From Candidatus Lambdaproteobacteria bacterium (GTDB lineage: Bacteria > SAR324 > JACQKK01): 35,970 nt of DNA. Shown here piece after piece: positions 1 to 9,099 of this stretch. The notes under the pieces were generated by a model. The model did not search any database, was not told the origin of the DNA, and saw nothing but the letters and a program-made list of their open reading frames with translations. The translations under genes and the position numbers were made by a program. Position 1 is the first letter of the stretch, and every line of letters begins with the position of its first letter. The DNA lies in NCBI GenBank assembly GCA_016199125.1, contig JACQHH010000143.1, positions 1-35,970 on the forward strand, in the 5' to 3' direction.

Positions 1-51
1 GCGCCAGCCGCCGGAGAGCTGCAGATTGGATCGTTCCAGGATCTCGTTCAT
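1..51 (-). CDS. actF: ActF, ACIII quinone-binding-type subunit, N-terminal fragment truncated by the window edge
   Basis: Reverse complement of 1-51 reads ATGAACGAGATCCTGGAACGATCCAATCTGCAGCTCTCCGGCGGCTGGCGC (MNEILERSNLQLSGGWR). Its ATG overlaps the actE stop (ATGA), and position after actE fits actF. Not in the ORF track because it has no stop in the window. Confidence 0.6.
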   Translation of the reverse strand, partial: MNEILERSNLQLSGGWR

Positions 52-668
52 TGGGAGCCTCCCTGGCCGAACTGCGGGCTCTTCATGTAATTCACCATGT
101 CCCAACGATCCTGTTGCGTTGTTTGAAATCCGTAGGGCGGCATCAGCGGCCCGCCGTAGAGGGCCTTGTTGTAGAGGTGCGGCTCGCTGAGCAACGGGAT
201 GAGACCGGTGATCGGCGGCGCGGGCATGCCCCGCTGCGCGACGGGCGTGTTGGCTTCGCCGGCCAGGCCGTGGCACACAGAGCAATACGTCTCGTAGATG
301 AACCTGCCGCGCCGGATGGATGCCGGCGTGGCCTTGGTGGGGTTGAGCGGCTCCAGATCGCGCTGCAACTGCCCGCCGACCAGGGCCGTGGCCTCGATGA
401 ACGCCTCGCTGCCGGTGCGCGGCACGGAATCCTGCGGAAACTCCTGGAGCGTGCCCTCTTCCTGCGGCTTGAGTGACGGCTGGTTGAACATGTCCAGGTA
501 GAAGGGGTAACTGCGCCCGTCAAACCACGGGCGGGCAAGGTCATAACCCTGGTAGTCGGGGCGCATGGCCCCGGCGGCCCAGGCGATCGCCGCGGCGGCG
601 CCCATCAGGACCAGGGCGACCACGCCGCCGAGCAGGATGGCTTTGGAGGGTTTGCGTTTAAAATTCAC
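48..668 (-). CDS. actE: ActE, membrane-anchored monoheme cytochrome c of alternative complex III
   Basis: One CxxCH (CSVCH), N-terminal TM segment, LMPPYGF near the C-terminus. Likely GTG start at 668 (VNFKRKPSKAILL...) overlapping the actD stop. Confidence 0.85.
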   Translation of the reverse strand: MNFKRKPSKAILLGGVVALVLMGAAAAIAWAAGAMRPDYQGYDLARPWFDGRSYPFYLDMFNQPSLKPQEEGTLQEFPQDSVPRTGSEAFIEATALVGGQLQRDLEPLNPTKATPASIRRGRFIYETYCSVCHGLAGEANTPVAQRGMPAPPITGLIPLLSEPHLYNKALYGGPLMPPYGFQTTQQDRWDMVNYMKSPQFGQGGSQ

Positions 669-1185
669 GAACCAGCTCCTCCACATGATGGTCACGCATG
701 ATCTTCTCCACCGACTCCGCATCGCCGCGGTCGCAGCGCACGACCACGCCGAAGCGATCGTTGGAGAAGCGCCCGTAGTTCTTGAAGGCCTTCGAGGCGG
801 GCATGCGCTTGCGGGCCAGGTCGAAAAATCCCATCACGAACACGCCGATGGCCGTGGAGATTCCGCCCAGCAGCACCATCAGCTCGAAGGCGAAGATGGT
901 ATAGGGCGGAATGCTCACGATGGGCTTGGAGCTCACCGGCAGCACCCAATCCAGGGACATCCACGAGGTCATGGCATAGCCGAAGAACACGCCCAGGCCG
1001 CCAAAGAGCAGGGTCACGAAGGGAATGCGGCTCTGCGGCTCGCCCATGGCATGGTAGATCTCATGGTGCGGAAAGGGCGAAAGCACGCTCAGGTCCTTGC
1101 CGGCTTCCCGCAGCGCGCTGATGGCACCCGTGGCGTCGTCCATGTACTGGAAACTGCCCCAGATGCCGGAAAATGATTTACCCAT
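658..1185 (-). CDS. actD: ActD, DUF3341 membrane subunit of alternative complex III
   Basis: MGKSFSGIWGSFQYMDDATGAISALREAGKDLSVLSPFPHHEI..., two TM segments, located between actC and actE. ATG 1185 is preceded by GAGGTG. Confidence 0.88.
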   Translation of the reverse strand: MGKSFSGIWGSFQYMDDATGAISALREAGKDLSVLSPFPHHEIYHAMGEPQSRIPFVTLLFGGLGVFFGYAMTSWMSLDWVLPVSSKPIVSIPPYTIFAFELMVLLGGISTAIGVFVMGFFDLARKRMPASKAFKNYGRFSNDRFGVVVRCDRGDAESVEKIMRDHHVEELVREF

Positions 1186-1206
1186 GGCCGTCTGCACCTC
1201 TTGCCG

Positions 1207-2577
1207 TTAATGATGGGCCGCAGGGTTTCGGCGAGGCGGCTCCAACCCTTCCTTGACCTCCGCGATGGCCATGCTGGGCATGGCGCGGATGAAGGCCGTG
1301 AACAGGGTGAAGAACATTCCGAAACTGCCAAGTGTGATGCCGAATTCAACGATGGTCGGGTGGTAGCTGCCCCAGTTCGCCGGGTTGAAGTCGCGTTGCA
1401 GCGAGCTCACCACGATGTTGAAGCGCTCGAACCACATGCCGACGTTGATCAGCACCGAGATGATGAACAGGGCGATCACATTGTTGCGAATCTTGAACCG
1501 CCACAAGGGCAAGGGGCTGATCACATTACAGAACACCATGATCCAGAACGCGAAGTTGGGCACCCCGAAGTCGCCCTTGTGGAAGAACGGCGACCCGTCG
1601 CCGATCTCCCCGAAAGGTCGGAAGTAGAACAGCCCCCGCTCGTAGGGCACGCCGCTGTAGTAGGCGATGAAGAACTCCGTGGTGTAGGCGTAACCCACGA
1701 TGATCGAGGTGAACAGGATCACCTTGGCCAGACTCTGCATCACGTGATGGGTGATGTACTTCTCCAGCCCGAACACCGTGCGCAGCGGAATGCAGATGGT
1801 GAGCACCATGGCCAGGCCAGAAAAAATGGCCCCGGCCACGAAGTATGGCGCGAAGATGGTCGTGTGCCAGCCGGGAATCAGCGACATGGCGAAGTCCCAG
1901 GACACGATCGAGTGCACCGAGAACACGAGGGGCGTGGCCAGCGCCGCCAGCAACAGGTAGCCGCGGGCGTAGTGCAGCCACTGCTGGTAGGAGTTGTTCC
2001 AGCCCAGCGCCAGTTGCCAGTAGATCAGCTTGCGGATGCCCTTGGCATTGTCGCGCATGGCCGCCAGATCGGGCACCAGACCGACCACGAAGAACGTCAC
2101 GGAAATGGTGAGGTAGGTGGAGACCGCGAACACGTCCCACAGCAGCGGCGATTTGAAGTTGACCCACAGCATGCGCTGGTTGGGATAGGGAATCAGCCAG
2201 TAGGCCAGCCACACGCGCCCCACGTGAATCAGCGGGAACAGGCCGGCGGTCATCACGGCGAACACGGTCATGGCTTCGGCGGCGCGGTACACCGGCGCCC
2301 GCCAGGGCGCGCGGGTGAGAAAAAACACCGCCGAGATCAGCGTGCCGGCATGGCCGATCCCGATCCAGAACACGAAGTTGGTGATGTAGACGCCCCAGCC
2401 CACCGGGTGCGAAATGCCGCTCAGGCCCAGGCCCACGTCGATCTGGATGGCCCAGCTCAGGGCCCCGATGCCGAACGCAATCACGAACCCCACCAGCAGC
2501 AGGTAGTAGGCCGGTTTGGGCCGCACCAGGGTGCGGAGCATGTCCGCATTGACATCCGCGTAAGTGACGCTACTCAA
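1207..2577 (-). CDS. actC: ActC, NrfD/PsrC-like integral membrane subunit of alternative complex III
   Basis: Multi-TM NrfD-like protein. TTG start at 2577 with GGAGG six nt upstream, overlapping the actB stop. Confidence 0.9.
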   Translation of the reverse strand: MSSVTYADVNADMLRTLVRPKPAYYLLLVGFVIAFGIGALSWAIQIDVGLGLSGISHPVGWGVYITNFVFWIGIGHAGTLISAVFFLTRAPWRAPVYRAAEAMTVFAVMTAGLFPLIHVGRVWLAYWLIPYPNQRMLWVNFKSPLLWDVFAVSTYLTISVTFFVVGLVPDLAAMRDNAKGIRKLIYWQLALGWNNSYQQWLHYARGYLLLAALATPLVFSVHSIVSWDFAMSLIPGWHTTIFAPYFVAGAIFSGLAMVLTICIPLRTVFGLEKYITHHVMQSLAKVILFTSIIVGYAYTTEFFIAYYSGVPYERGLFYFRPFGEIGDGSPFFHKGDFGVPNFAFWIMVFCNVISPLPLWRFKIRNNVIALFIISVLINVGMWFERFNIVVSSLQRDFNPANWGSYHPTIVEFGITLGSFGMFFTLFTAFIRAMPSMAIAEVKEGLEPPRRNPAAHH

Positions 2578-2578
2578 C

Positions 2579-5500
2579 TCAAGCCTCCTTGTGGCCGTCT
2601 TCCAGGGTTACTTTGCGCAGGTAGGTGACTGCGGGCCGGTTTTGCAGGTCCGCCAGCACCTCGTATTGCCGCACGCGATGGGCGCCCTCTTCGCGCTGGG
2701 CCTTCCGGGAGACCTCGCTGCCCGGATCGCGCAGGTTGCCGAAGGTCAGGGCGCTGGTGGGGCAGGTCTGCACGCAGGCCGGCGTGATCTCGCCATCGTG
2801 GACAATGCGGCCTTCGCTGCGGGCCTTGTCCTTGGCGCGGGTGATGCGCTGCACGCACATGGTGCATTTTTCCATCACGCCCTTGGAGCGCACCGTCACG
2901 TCCGGGTTGAGCTGCAGGTGCAACGGCGCATCGTGCAGGTATTCGAACCAGTTGAAGCGGCGTACCTTGTAGGCGCAGTTGTTGGAGCAGTACCGTGTCC
3001 CCACGCAGCGGTTGTAGATCTGCGCGTTGAGGCCCTCGGGGTTGTGATACGTGGCGTACACCGGACAGACCGGTTCGCAGCCGGCGTTTTCGCAGTGCTG
3101 GCAGAACATGGGCTGCACCAGCGTGCGATAGCTGTCTCCCGCGCCTTCCAGGAAGCGCTCCACGCGGATCCAGGACATCTCGCGGCCCAGGGCCACGCGC
3201 TCGCGCCCCACCACCGGGACGTTGTTTTCCGCGTAGCAGGCGGCTACGCAGGCCGAGCAGCCGGTGCAGCGGTCGCTGTCCACGGTCATGCCCCAGCGAT
3301 AGGGGTCGTAGTAGCCCGGGGTTTGCTCGCGCTGCGGGTAAAAGAAGTTGCGCCGGGCGGCCCCTTCGCCGTGCTCGCCACCATGGGCCGCCGCGGGCGG
3401 TTCGCCCTTGGCCACCTGGGCCAGGGTCATGCTCTGGATGATGCCGCGGTCCATCTGACGCGGACTGCCGTCGGTCTGCACCAGTTGGGCCTGCTGGCCG
3501 GTGCCTTTCACGGCGACGCGCGTGGCGAGCAAGGCCAGGTCGCCCCCGGCCGCATCGGTGTGGGCCGGCAGCAGCGTCATCACGTTCACGCCCACGTCGT
3601 CGGCATGGCGCCCGGAGCGGCTGTGACCCTGGCCCATGGGAATGGCGATCACGTCCGGATGTACGCCGTAGTGCAGGTAGGCGGCGGTCTCCACTTCGCC
3701 ATAGGGCGAGCTGACCTTGATGCGCTCCCCGTGCCGGATGCCCAGCCGCTTGGCGGTCTCGGGATTGATGTCGGCCCACGAACCCCACACCACCTGCGAA
3801 ATCGGATCGGGAATTTCCTGCAGCCAGGGCTTGTTGGCCCCGCGCCCGTCGCGGTGCCGCAGGGACGCGGTGGGCAGCAGCACCAGCCCTTCGCCTTCGA
3901 ATGCCGGGGGCGCCGCGGGCACCTCCAGCCCGCGCAGGTTCAGCCGCACGGAGCCCGAGAAGGTGACCTGTTGAAACACGCCGCCGTTCTGCAACGCGGT
4001 GCGCCAGAACGCGGCGAAATCGCCCCGCTGTCCTGTCTGGCTCTGCACCTTGGCCCAGGCGGCCTTCAGGTAGTCCTGGTAGGTCGGGGTCTCCTTGAGC
4101 CCGGCCATGCCCAGCGTCGCAGCCACGGAGAGCAGCGTGTCCTCGGCCGCCTTCACGGGAAAGACCGGCGCCATCACCGGCTGCATCAGCCCGTAGACGC
4201 CCGTTTGCGGGAAAGCATCGCCCCAGCGCTCCAGGAACGTCAGACCCGGCAGCACCAGGTGCGCCGCGTGCGTGGTCTCGTCCCAGGCCGAGGAGAGGCT
4301 GACCACGGTTTTCACCTTGCCCAGGGCCTCGGCCATGCCCGCCGCGGGTGGCAGCGCATAGAGCGGATTGGCGCCGTCCACGATCAGCAGGTCGATCTCG
4401 CCGTTGCGCATGCGGTTGATCAGCGCCAGCACGTCGGCATGGGGCGACGAGGGATCGATGCGCTGATTGGCGCCGAAGACCACCGTCTTGCCCAGGTTGC
4501 CGGCGACATAATTGAGCAGATTGACCGCCACCTGCAGGCCCGCCGCGTTGCCGGTGGCCGCGGGCGTGCCGCCGGCCAGCACCAGCGACGGCTCGGCGGA
4601 GGCGATGGCTTTGGCCAGCGCCTTCAGGCGCTCGGCGTCGATGCCGCTGTGACCTGCCGCGCGCTCGATGCCGAAGGGCTGCAGCACACGCTCCAGCTCG
4701 CCGGCCTCGACGCCCGGAATTTTGCGGCGGTTGGCCTCGAACACCTCGCGCGCCAGCCCCAGCGCCACCTCGGCTTCGCTGCCCGGGGCAATGTTCAGCC
4801 ACTCGTCGGCATTGGCGCCGGTGAGGGAGACATGCGGCCCGATGTGCACGAATTTGCCCTTGCGGGCCGCCTTGTCGTCCACGGCGTGCATGGCGGCGAA
4901 CTCGCGGTTCTGCCGCACGGGGCTGAGCCAGGTTTCCAGGAAATCGCTGCCGAAGTTGACCAGCAACTGGGCCTGATCGATGCGGTACTGCGGAATTTCC
5001 GCCCGTGAAAAGACCATCTGGCCGGCGGCCTTGATGGCATTCTGCCCCAACGTGTCCAGCACCACCTTGGGCGAGGCGCCCAGCCCGGCCAGCCACTTGT
5101 CCAGGAATTCGCCGCGGCTGCCCATGGCCGAGTCGGTGATCAGCGCAATGCGCTTGCGCTCCATGACGCCCTGCAAGGCGGCCAGAAACGCGGCTTCCGC
5201 ATCGGCCCAGGTCACGGCCTGCCACGCTTCGGCCTGCCGGCGCATGGCCGACGCGATGCGTGCCGGGTTGTAAAGCGTTTGCAGCGACGACTGCCCGCGG
5301 ATGCACAGCGTGCCCCGATTCACCGGATGGTCCGGATTCCCCTCGGCCTTGATGGCTCGCGCTTCCCGCGTCTTGATCACCATGCCGCACGCCGCCGGAC
5401 ATTCGGCGCACGTGGTGGCGTATTCCACCGGAACACCGGGCGTGAACTCGATGTTCGAGGGCGGCACGAGATAGGGGATCAACTTCTCCGGCGGGTCCGC

Positions 5501-5581
5501 GCACGCCGCCACGGCCGTGGCCGCACCGCCGGCCGCCAGCACTTTGAAGAAGTCGCGTCTGCGAAATCCGTTGTCCGTCAA
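2579..5581 (-). CDS. actB: ActB, molybdopterin-oxidoreductase-like plus HybA-like Fe-S fusion subunit of alternative complex III
   Basis: Tat-like motif RRRDFFKVLAAGG, then a molybdopterin-like region, then four ferredoxin-type Cys clusters (CTGCSACVAACYAENN, CQHCENAGCEPVCP, CVGTRYCSNNC, CTMC...CVQTCP). Start appears to be TTG. Confidence 0.92.
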   Translation of the reverse strand: MTDNGFRRRDFFKVLAAGGAATAVAACADPPEKLIPYLVPPSNIEFTPGVPVEYATTCAECPAACGMVIKTREARAIKAEGNPDHPVNRGTLCIRGQSSLQTLYNPARIASAMRRQAEAWQAVTWADAEAAFLAALQGVMERKRIALITDSAMGSRGEFLDKWLAGLGASPKVVLDTLGQNAIKAAGQMVFSRAEIPQYRIDQAQLLVNFGSDFLETWLSPVRQNREFAAMHAVDDKAARKGKFVHIGPHVSLTGANADEWLNIAPGSEAEVALGLAREVFEANRRKIPGVEAGELERVLQPFGIERAAGHSGIDAERLKALAKAIASAEPSLVLAGGTPAATGNAAGLQVAVNLLNYVAGNLGKTVVFGANQRIDPSSPHADVLALINRMRNGEIDLLIVDGANPLYALPPAAGMAEALGKVKTVVSLSSAWDETTHAAHLVLPGLTFLERWGDAFPQTGVYGLMQPVMAPVFPVKAAEDTLLSVAATLGMAGLKETPTYQDYLKAAWAKVQSQTGQRGDFAAFWRTALQNGGVFQQVTFSGSVRLNLRGLEVPAAPPAFEGEGLVLLPTASLRHRDGRGANKPWLQEIPDPISQVVWGSWADINPETAKRLGIRHGERIKVSSPYGEVETAAYLHYGVHPDVIAIPMGQGHSRSGRHADDVGVNVMTLLPAHTDAAGGDLALLATRVAVKGTGQQAQLVQTDGSPRQMDRGIIQSMTLAQVAKGEPPAAAHGGEHGEGAARRNFFYPQREQTPGYYDPYRWGMTVDSDRCTGCSACVAACYAENNVPVVGRERVALGREMSWIRVERFLEGAGDSYRTLVQPMFCQHCENAGCEPVCPVYATYHNPEGLNAQIYNRCVGTRYCSNNCAYKVRRFNWFEYLHDAPLHLQLNPDVTVRSKGVMEKCTMCVQRITRAKDKARSEGRIVHDGEITPACVQTCPTSALTFGNLRDPGSEVSRKAQREEGAHRVRQYEVLADLQNRPAVTYLRKVTLEDGHKEA

Positions 5582-5614
5582 GGGATCGCTCCGAATAGAG
5601 AAGCCAAATGATCG

Positions 5615-6283
5615 CTACTTATGACAGGTCAGGCAGTCGGTCAGATGCGGCCGATAGTGGCCCTTGGGGGTTTTGGCGTTCTTGAGAAACGCGCTGCCCT
5701 CGCTGGCCGGTTCCGCGCGCTTGCGCTCCATCATCCCGGGAATCGTGAGGTGGCATTGCAGGCACCAGCCCATCGTACCGAAATTCGCATCCTGCTTCAC
5801 GGTCGTGGGCATGGTCTCGATGGGCCCGTGGCAGGTCTGGCACTGCACGCCGTTGGGATAGACCTCGTTGTTGGCCGTCACGTGCTTGAAATGCGCAAAG
5901 CGCACGAAATCCGGCACGTCGAAGATCTTCACCCAGGGAATGGGCGTCTGGTCCGTCCAGTACTTGACCACCTTCTGCACTTCCATGAGCTGCTGCCCGA
6001 CCAACTGGTGGCAGCCCATGCAGATGCGCACCGGCGGCACGCCCGCCACATCGGAGCGGCGTGCATAAATGTGGCAGTATTCGCAGGAAATCAGGTCCTG
6101 TCCGGCATGAATCTGGTGGCTGAAGCGGATCGGCTGGGGTCCCGCGGGGATTTGCGCCACTTTCGCGTCCGTCAGCAGCTCCACCTGCGCCAACGCCAGG
6201 GCGGGCATCCACAAGAGGGCCACCAGCACGCCGAACGCCAATGCACAGGAAACCCTCTCAAACGCAATGCGGTGATATTTCAT
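5615..6283 (-). CDS. actA: ActA, pentaheme cytochrome c of alternative complex III
   Basis: Five CxxCH motifs (CEYCH, CMGCH, CQTCH, CLQCH, CLTCH). Start MKYHRIAFERVSC... at 6283 with signal peptide. Confidence 0.9.
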   Translation of the reverse strand: MKYHRIAFERVSCALAFGVLVALLWMPALALAQVELLTDAKVAQIPAGPQPIRFSHQIHAGQDLISCEYCHIYARRSDVAGVPPVRICMGCHQLVGQQLMEVQKVVKYWTDQTPIPWVKIFDVPDFVRFAHFKHVTANNEVYPNGVQCQTCHGPIETMPTTVKQDANFGTMGWCLQCHLTIPGMMERKRAEPASEGSAFLKNAKTPKGHYRPHLTDCLTCHK

Positions 6284-6857
6284 GTAAATCCCTGGATGAT
6301 TCGACCTGATCGTCATCACGCACGGAAACGCGCCGCCCCGAATGGCCACCATCCCCCTCAGATGGCTCACTCAGCGCATCCGTTGCATTGCTTGGCTCGT
6401 GGGCACGGTTGCCGGATTGTCGATCTCCGATTTCTCGGCGGGAGTCGAGCAGTCGGTGTCGGACATACCAGTCTGCTCTCGTCGGTAGATCAGTTGCGTC
6501 CGTCAGCGTCAGTGGCTGTACGGTCCTGCGTGTCACGGAAGATCACTAAAAAACATATTCTTCCGAGAATTGCAATGGCCGCCCGGGCGTCCGGGGGAAA
6601 AAAGATTGCCCCGATTCGCGCGCGCCGTGCCAGCGCCAACCCGCCCCCGGCGGGCATCAGCGGCGGACGAGCACGGTTGCGGAACACATGCAGTGAAGCG
6701 GTTCGGCTGTCGCCGCGGGGCGTGCGCAACCCCCGGCCAGGCAGCCATGCGGACAGACGCAACTTGTACCGGGAAATGCCTCGTGTGGCCCGTTGTGCCG
6801 CGCGCGGCGCAGCCGGAACCGGGCCCATCGCGGCCGGGCCGCGATGTGGGGAAGCGT

Positions 6858-7220
6858 TCAGGCCTGCGGCCGCTCCGCTTCCTCGGCGATGAATTCGAGC
6901 AGTTCGGGGGAAGCGTGCAGGAAGCGCGCGCGCACGGCGAACAGGCCCGGCTCGGCGGGCACCGGTGCGCAATGCACCACCTCTGCGTCGACCATGATCG
7001 AGCCGCGGCAGAGAATCACTTCCAGCACCTTGCCGCCGGGAATGGGCGCCGGTGCGCGGAAGGCAATGCCGTTGGCGTGCAGCGCGATGCCTTCCATTTC
7101 GTCGCCGTACTTGGGCCGCACGACGACGGATTGGGGATAGGGTTTGGGAAATGCGGTTTGCGCGGCGCCGCGGCGGCTTGGCGTCGCCTGCGCCGCGGGC
7201 TGCTGTGTTGAAGGGGTCAT
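6858..7220 (-). CDS. PilZ-domain protein
   Basis: Small PilZ-like beta domain (SVVVRPKYGDEMEGIALHANGIAFRAPAPIPGGKVLEVIL...). Start uncertain; the ORF opens at 7385. Confidence 0.55.
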   Translation of the reverse strand: MTPSTQQPAAQATPSRRGAAQTAFPKPYPQSVVVRPKYGDEMEGIALHANGIAFRAPAPIPGGKVLEVILCRGSIMVDAEVVHCAPVPAEPGLFAVRARFLHASPELLEFIAEEAERPQA

Positions 7221-7447
7221 GACCACCTGGATATCGGGGACGTTGCGCGCTGCAACCCCCCACCGGGGCACGGATTGCCCCGGCCGGCGACGCGCCTGTT
7301 CCCATCGCCCATGCAAGCCTGAGCCCAATGGAGCGTGACCAGGGCTCGGAGCGGAGACGGGCCGCCTGCCGATCATGCTCATCAAGGCGGCGGGGTGCCG
7401 GTCGGCGTGGGAGATCGGCGCATCCGGAGGCGATGCCGGGCTCTTCG

Positions 7448-8848
7448 CTAGCCGCCGAGCGCGGCCAGCATGTCGCCCACGGTGCTGAACTTGTCGCGGG
7501 GCTTGCCCTGTTTCTTGCCGGCGGCCATCTCCAGGGCATCCAGGCGTTTCCAGTCGTTGAAGGACACGTAGCGCACGCCCCGCTTGGCCAGCAACTTGGG
7601 CAGCGTATCCGGCGATCCCTCGATATCCCGGCCGGACGCCAGGGCCGTCACGTCGTCGAGCATGCGCCTGACCGTGGCGATGGAATCGGGCTTGTTGGTG
7701 CCGATCACGCCCGACGGCCCGCGCTTGATCCAGCCGGCCACATACAGCCGCGGGATGGGCTGCCCCGCACCCGGCTCCAGCACGCGCCCGTCGGCGTTGG
7801 CGATGATGCCGGCCTTCTCGTCGAACGGCATGCCGGGCAGAGCCGAACCGCGATAGCCGATGGAGCGGAAGACCATCTGCACGGGCAGCACCTCGGTCTC
7901 GCCCGTCCCGCGGGCGCGCACGGTGCCCTTGTCATCCTTGACGAGCTCGTTCTTCTCGATGCGAATGCCTTCCACCCGCTGCGTGCCCAGGATTTCCGTG
8001 GGGGAGACGAAGAAGCGCGCGCGGATTTTCTTCTCCTTGTCGCCCTCACCGGCGGCAATCTGGCCGGTGAGAATCTCCACGTTGCGCTTGTGTACCGGGT
8101 CCTTGGCGCCGTCGAGGAACTCCTGGCTGATGGGGTCCAGCGACAGGTCGGGCGGGTGCACCACCAGATCGGCGACCTCCATGCTGCACAGCTCGCGAAT
8201 CTCCGGGTTGGTGAAGGCGGCCTGCGCCGGGCCACGCCGCCCCAGCAGGTAGATGGTCTTGACCGTGCTGCGCTTGAGCGCGTCCAGCGCATAGCCCGCG
8301 ATGTCCGTCACTTCCAGCTCGGCGATGGAGCGTGCCAGGATGCGCGTGACGTCCATGGCCACGTTGCCGTTGCCGATCACCGCCACGCTCTGCACCTGGT
8401 CCAGCGCGAAGCTCAGGTCGCGGTAGTCCGGGTGCGCGTTGTACCAGCCCACGAAGATCGTGGCCGGATAGCTGCCGGGCAATTCCTCGCCGGGAATGCC
8501 CATCCTGTTGTCCGTCTCGCAGCCCGTGCAGAACAGCACCTGATGATAGTGGGCCAGCAGGTCCTCGCGCGTGACGTCGCTGCCGAACGTGACGTTGCCG
8601 AAGAAGCGGAAGCGCGGCCGCGCGGCGGTGCGCTCGTAGAGCTTGATCACCGATTTGATCTTCTGGTGATCCGGCGCGACGCCCCCGCGCACCAGGCCGT
8701 AGGGCGTGGGCAGACGGTCGAACATGTCCACGCAGACCTGCGGCTGCTCCTGCCTGAGCAGCTCTTCCGCCGCGTAGAAGCCCGCCGGCCCCGACCCGAC
8801 CACCGCCACGCGCAGCGGATTGCCCGCGCTACCGATCTGTTCTGCCAA
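7448..8848 (-). CDS. FprA/adrenodoxin reductase-type ferredoxin-NADP(+) reductase
   Basis: FAD motif VAVVGSGPAGFYAAEELL, PTPYGLVRGGVAPDHQKIK, NADP motif VIGNGNVAMDVTRIL, C-terminal YVAGWIKRGPSGVIGTNKPDS. TTG start at 8848 with AGGAGG upstream. Confidence 0.9.
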   Translation of the reverse strand: MAEQIGSAGNPLRVAVVGSGPAGFYAAEELLRQEQPQVCVDMFDRLPTPYGLVRGGVAPDHQKIKSVIKLYERTAARPRFRFFGNVTFGSDVTREDLLAHYHQVLFCTGCETDNRMGIPGEELPGSYPATIFVGWYNAHPDYRDLSFALDQVQSVAVIGNGNVAMDVTRILARSIAELEVTDIAGYALDALKRSTVKTIYLLGRRGPAQAAFTNPEIRELCSMEVADLVVHPPDLSLDPISQEFLDGAKDPVHKRNVEILTGQIAAGEGDKEKKIRARFFVSPTEILGTQRVEGIRIEKNELVKDDKGTVRARGTGETEVLPVQMVFRSIGYRGSALPGMPFDEKAGIIANADGRVLEPGAGQPIPRLYVAGWIKRGPSGVIGTNKPDSIATVRRMLDDVTALASGRDIEGSPDTLPKLLAKRGVRYVSFNDWKRLDALEMAAGKKQGKPRDKFSTVGDMLAALGG

Positions 8849-8949
8849 TGCCGATCCTCCTGATCCGTTGCCGCCCCGGCGCCATGCCCTGGCCCGGCGC
8901 AAGTTGCTCAGTCTGCAAGTTGATTTCCACTGTGGCTACAACCCACTAA

Positions 8950-8968
8950 CCAAATCCCGCGGGTTTGG
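8950..8968. terminator. Short inverted repeat, possible terminator for the upstream minus-strand gene
   Basis: CCAAATCCCGCGGGTTTGG forms an 8-bp stem with one G-T pair and a 3-nt loop, between the response-regulator stop and the reductase start. Confidence 0.25.
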
Positions 8969-9099
8969 CAATCCGCGACCCGGCCCCGTGTCCGCGACGC
9001 CGACCGTGCCGGGGAACGCCCTGCTGCGCGCAGGGCAGGGCCCGCGCATCCGCGGACACCCCGGCCGGCCATGGTCTGCAAGGATGGTGTGGCGGGGCC

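Noticed and set aside
2564-5008. 814-aa plus-strand ORF opposite actB
   Set aside because: Antisense shadow of actB with low-complexity composition and no domain. The 976-aa frame at 2574-5504 is rejected for the same reason.
6258-6536. 92-aa minus-strand ORF upstream of actA
   Set aside because: No recognisable motif or strong SD, and it overlaps the actA start; more likely untranslated leader or intergenic sequence.
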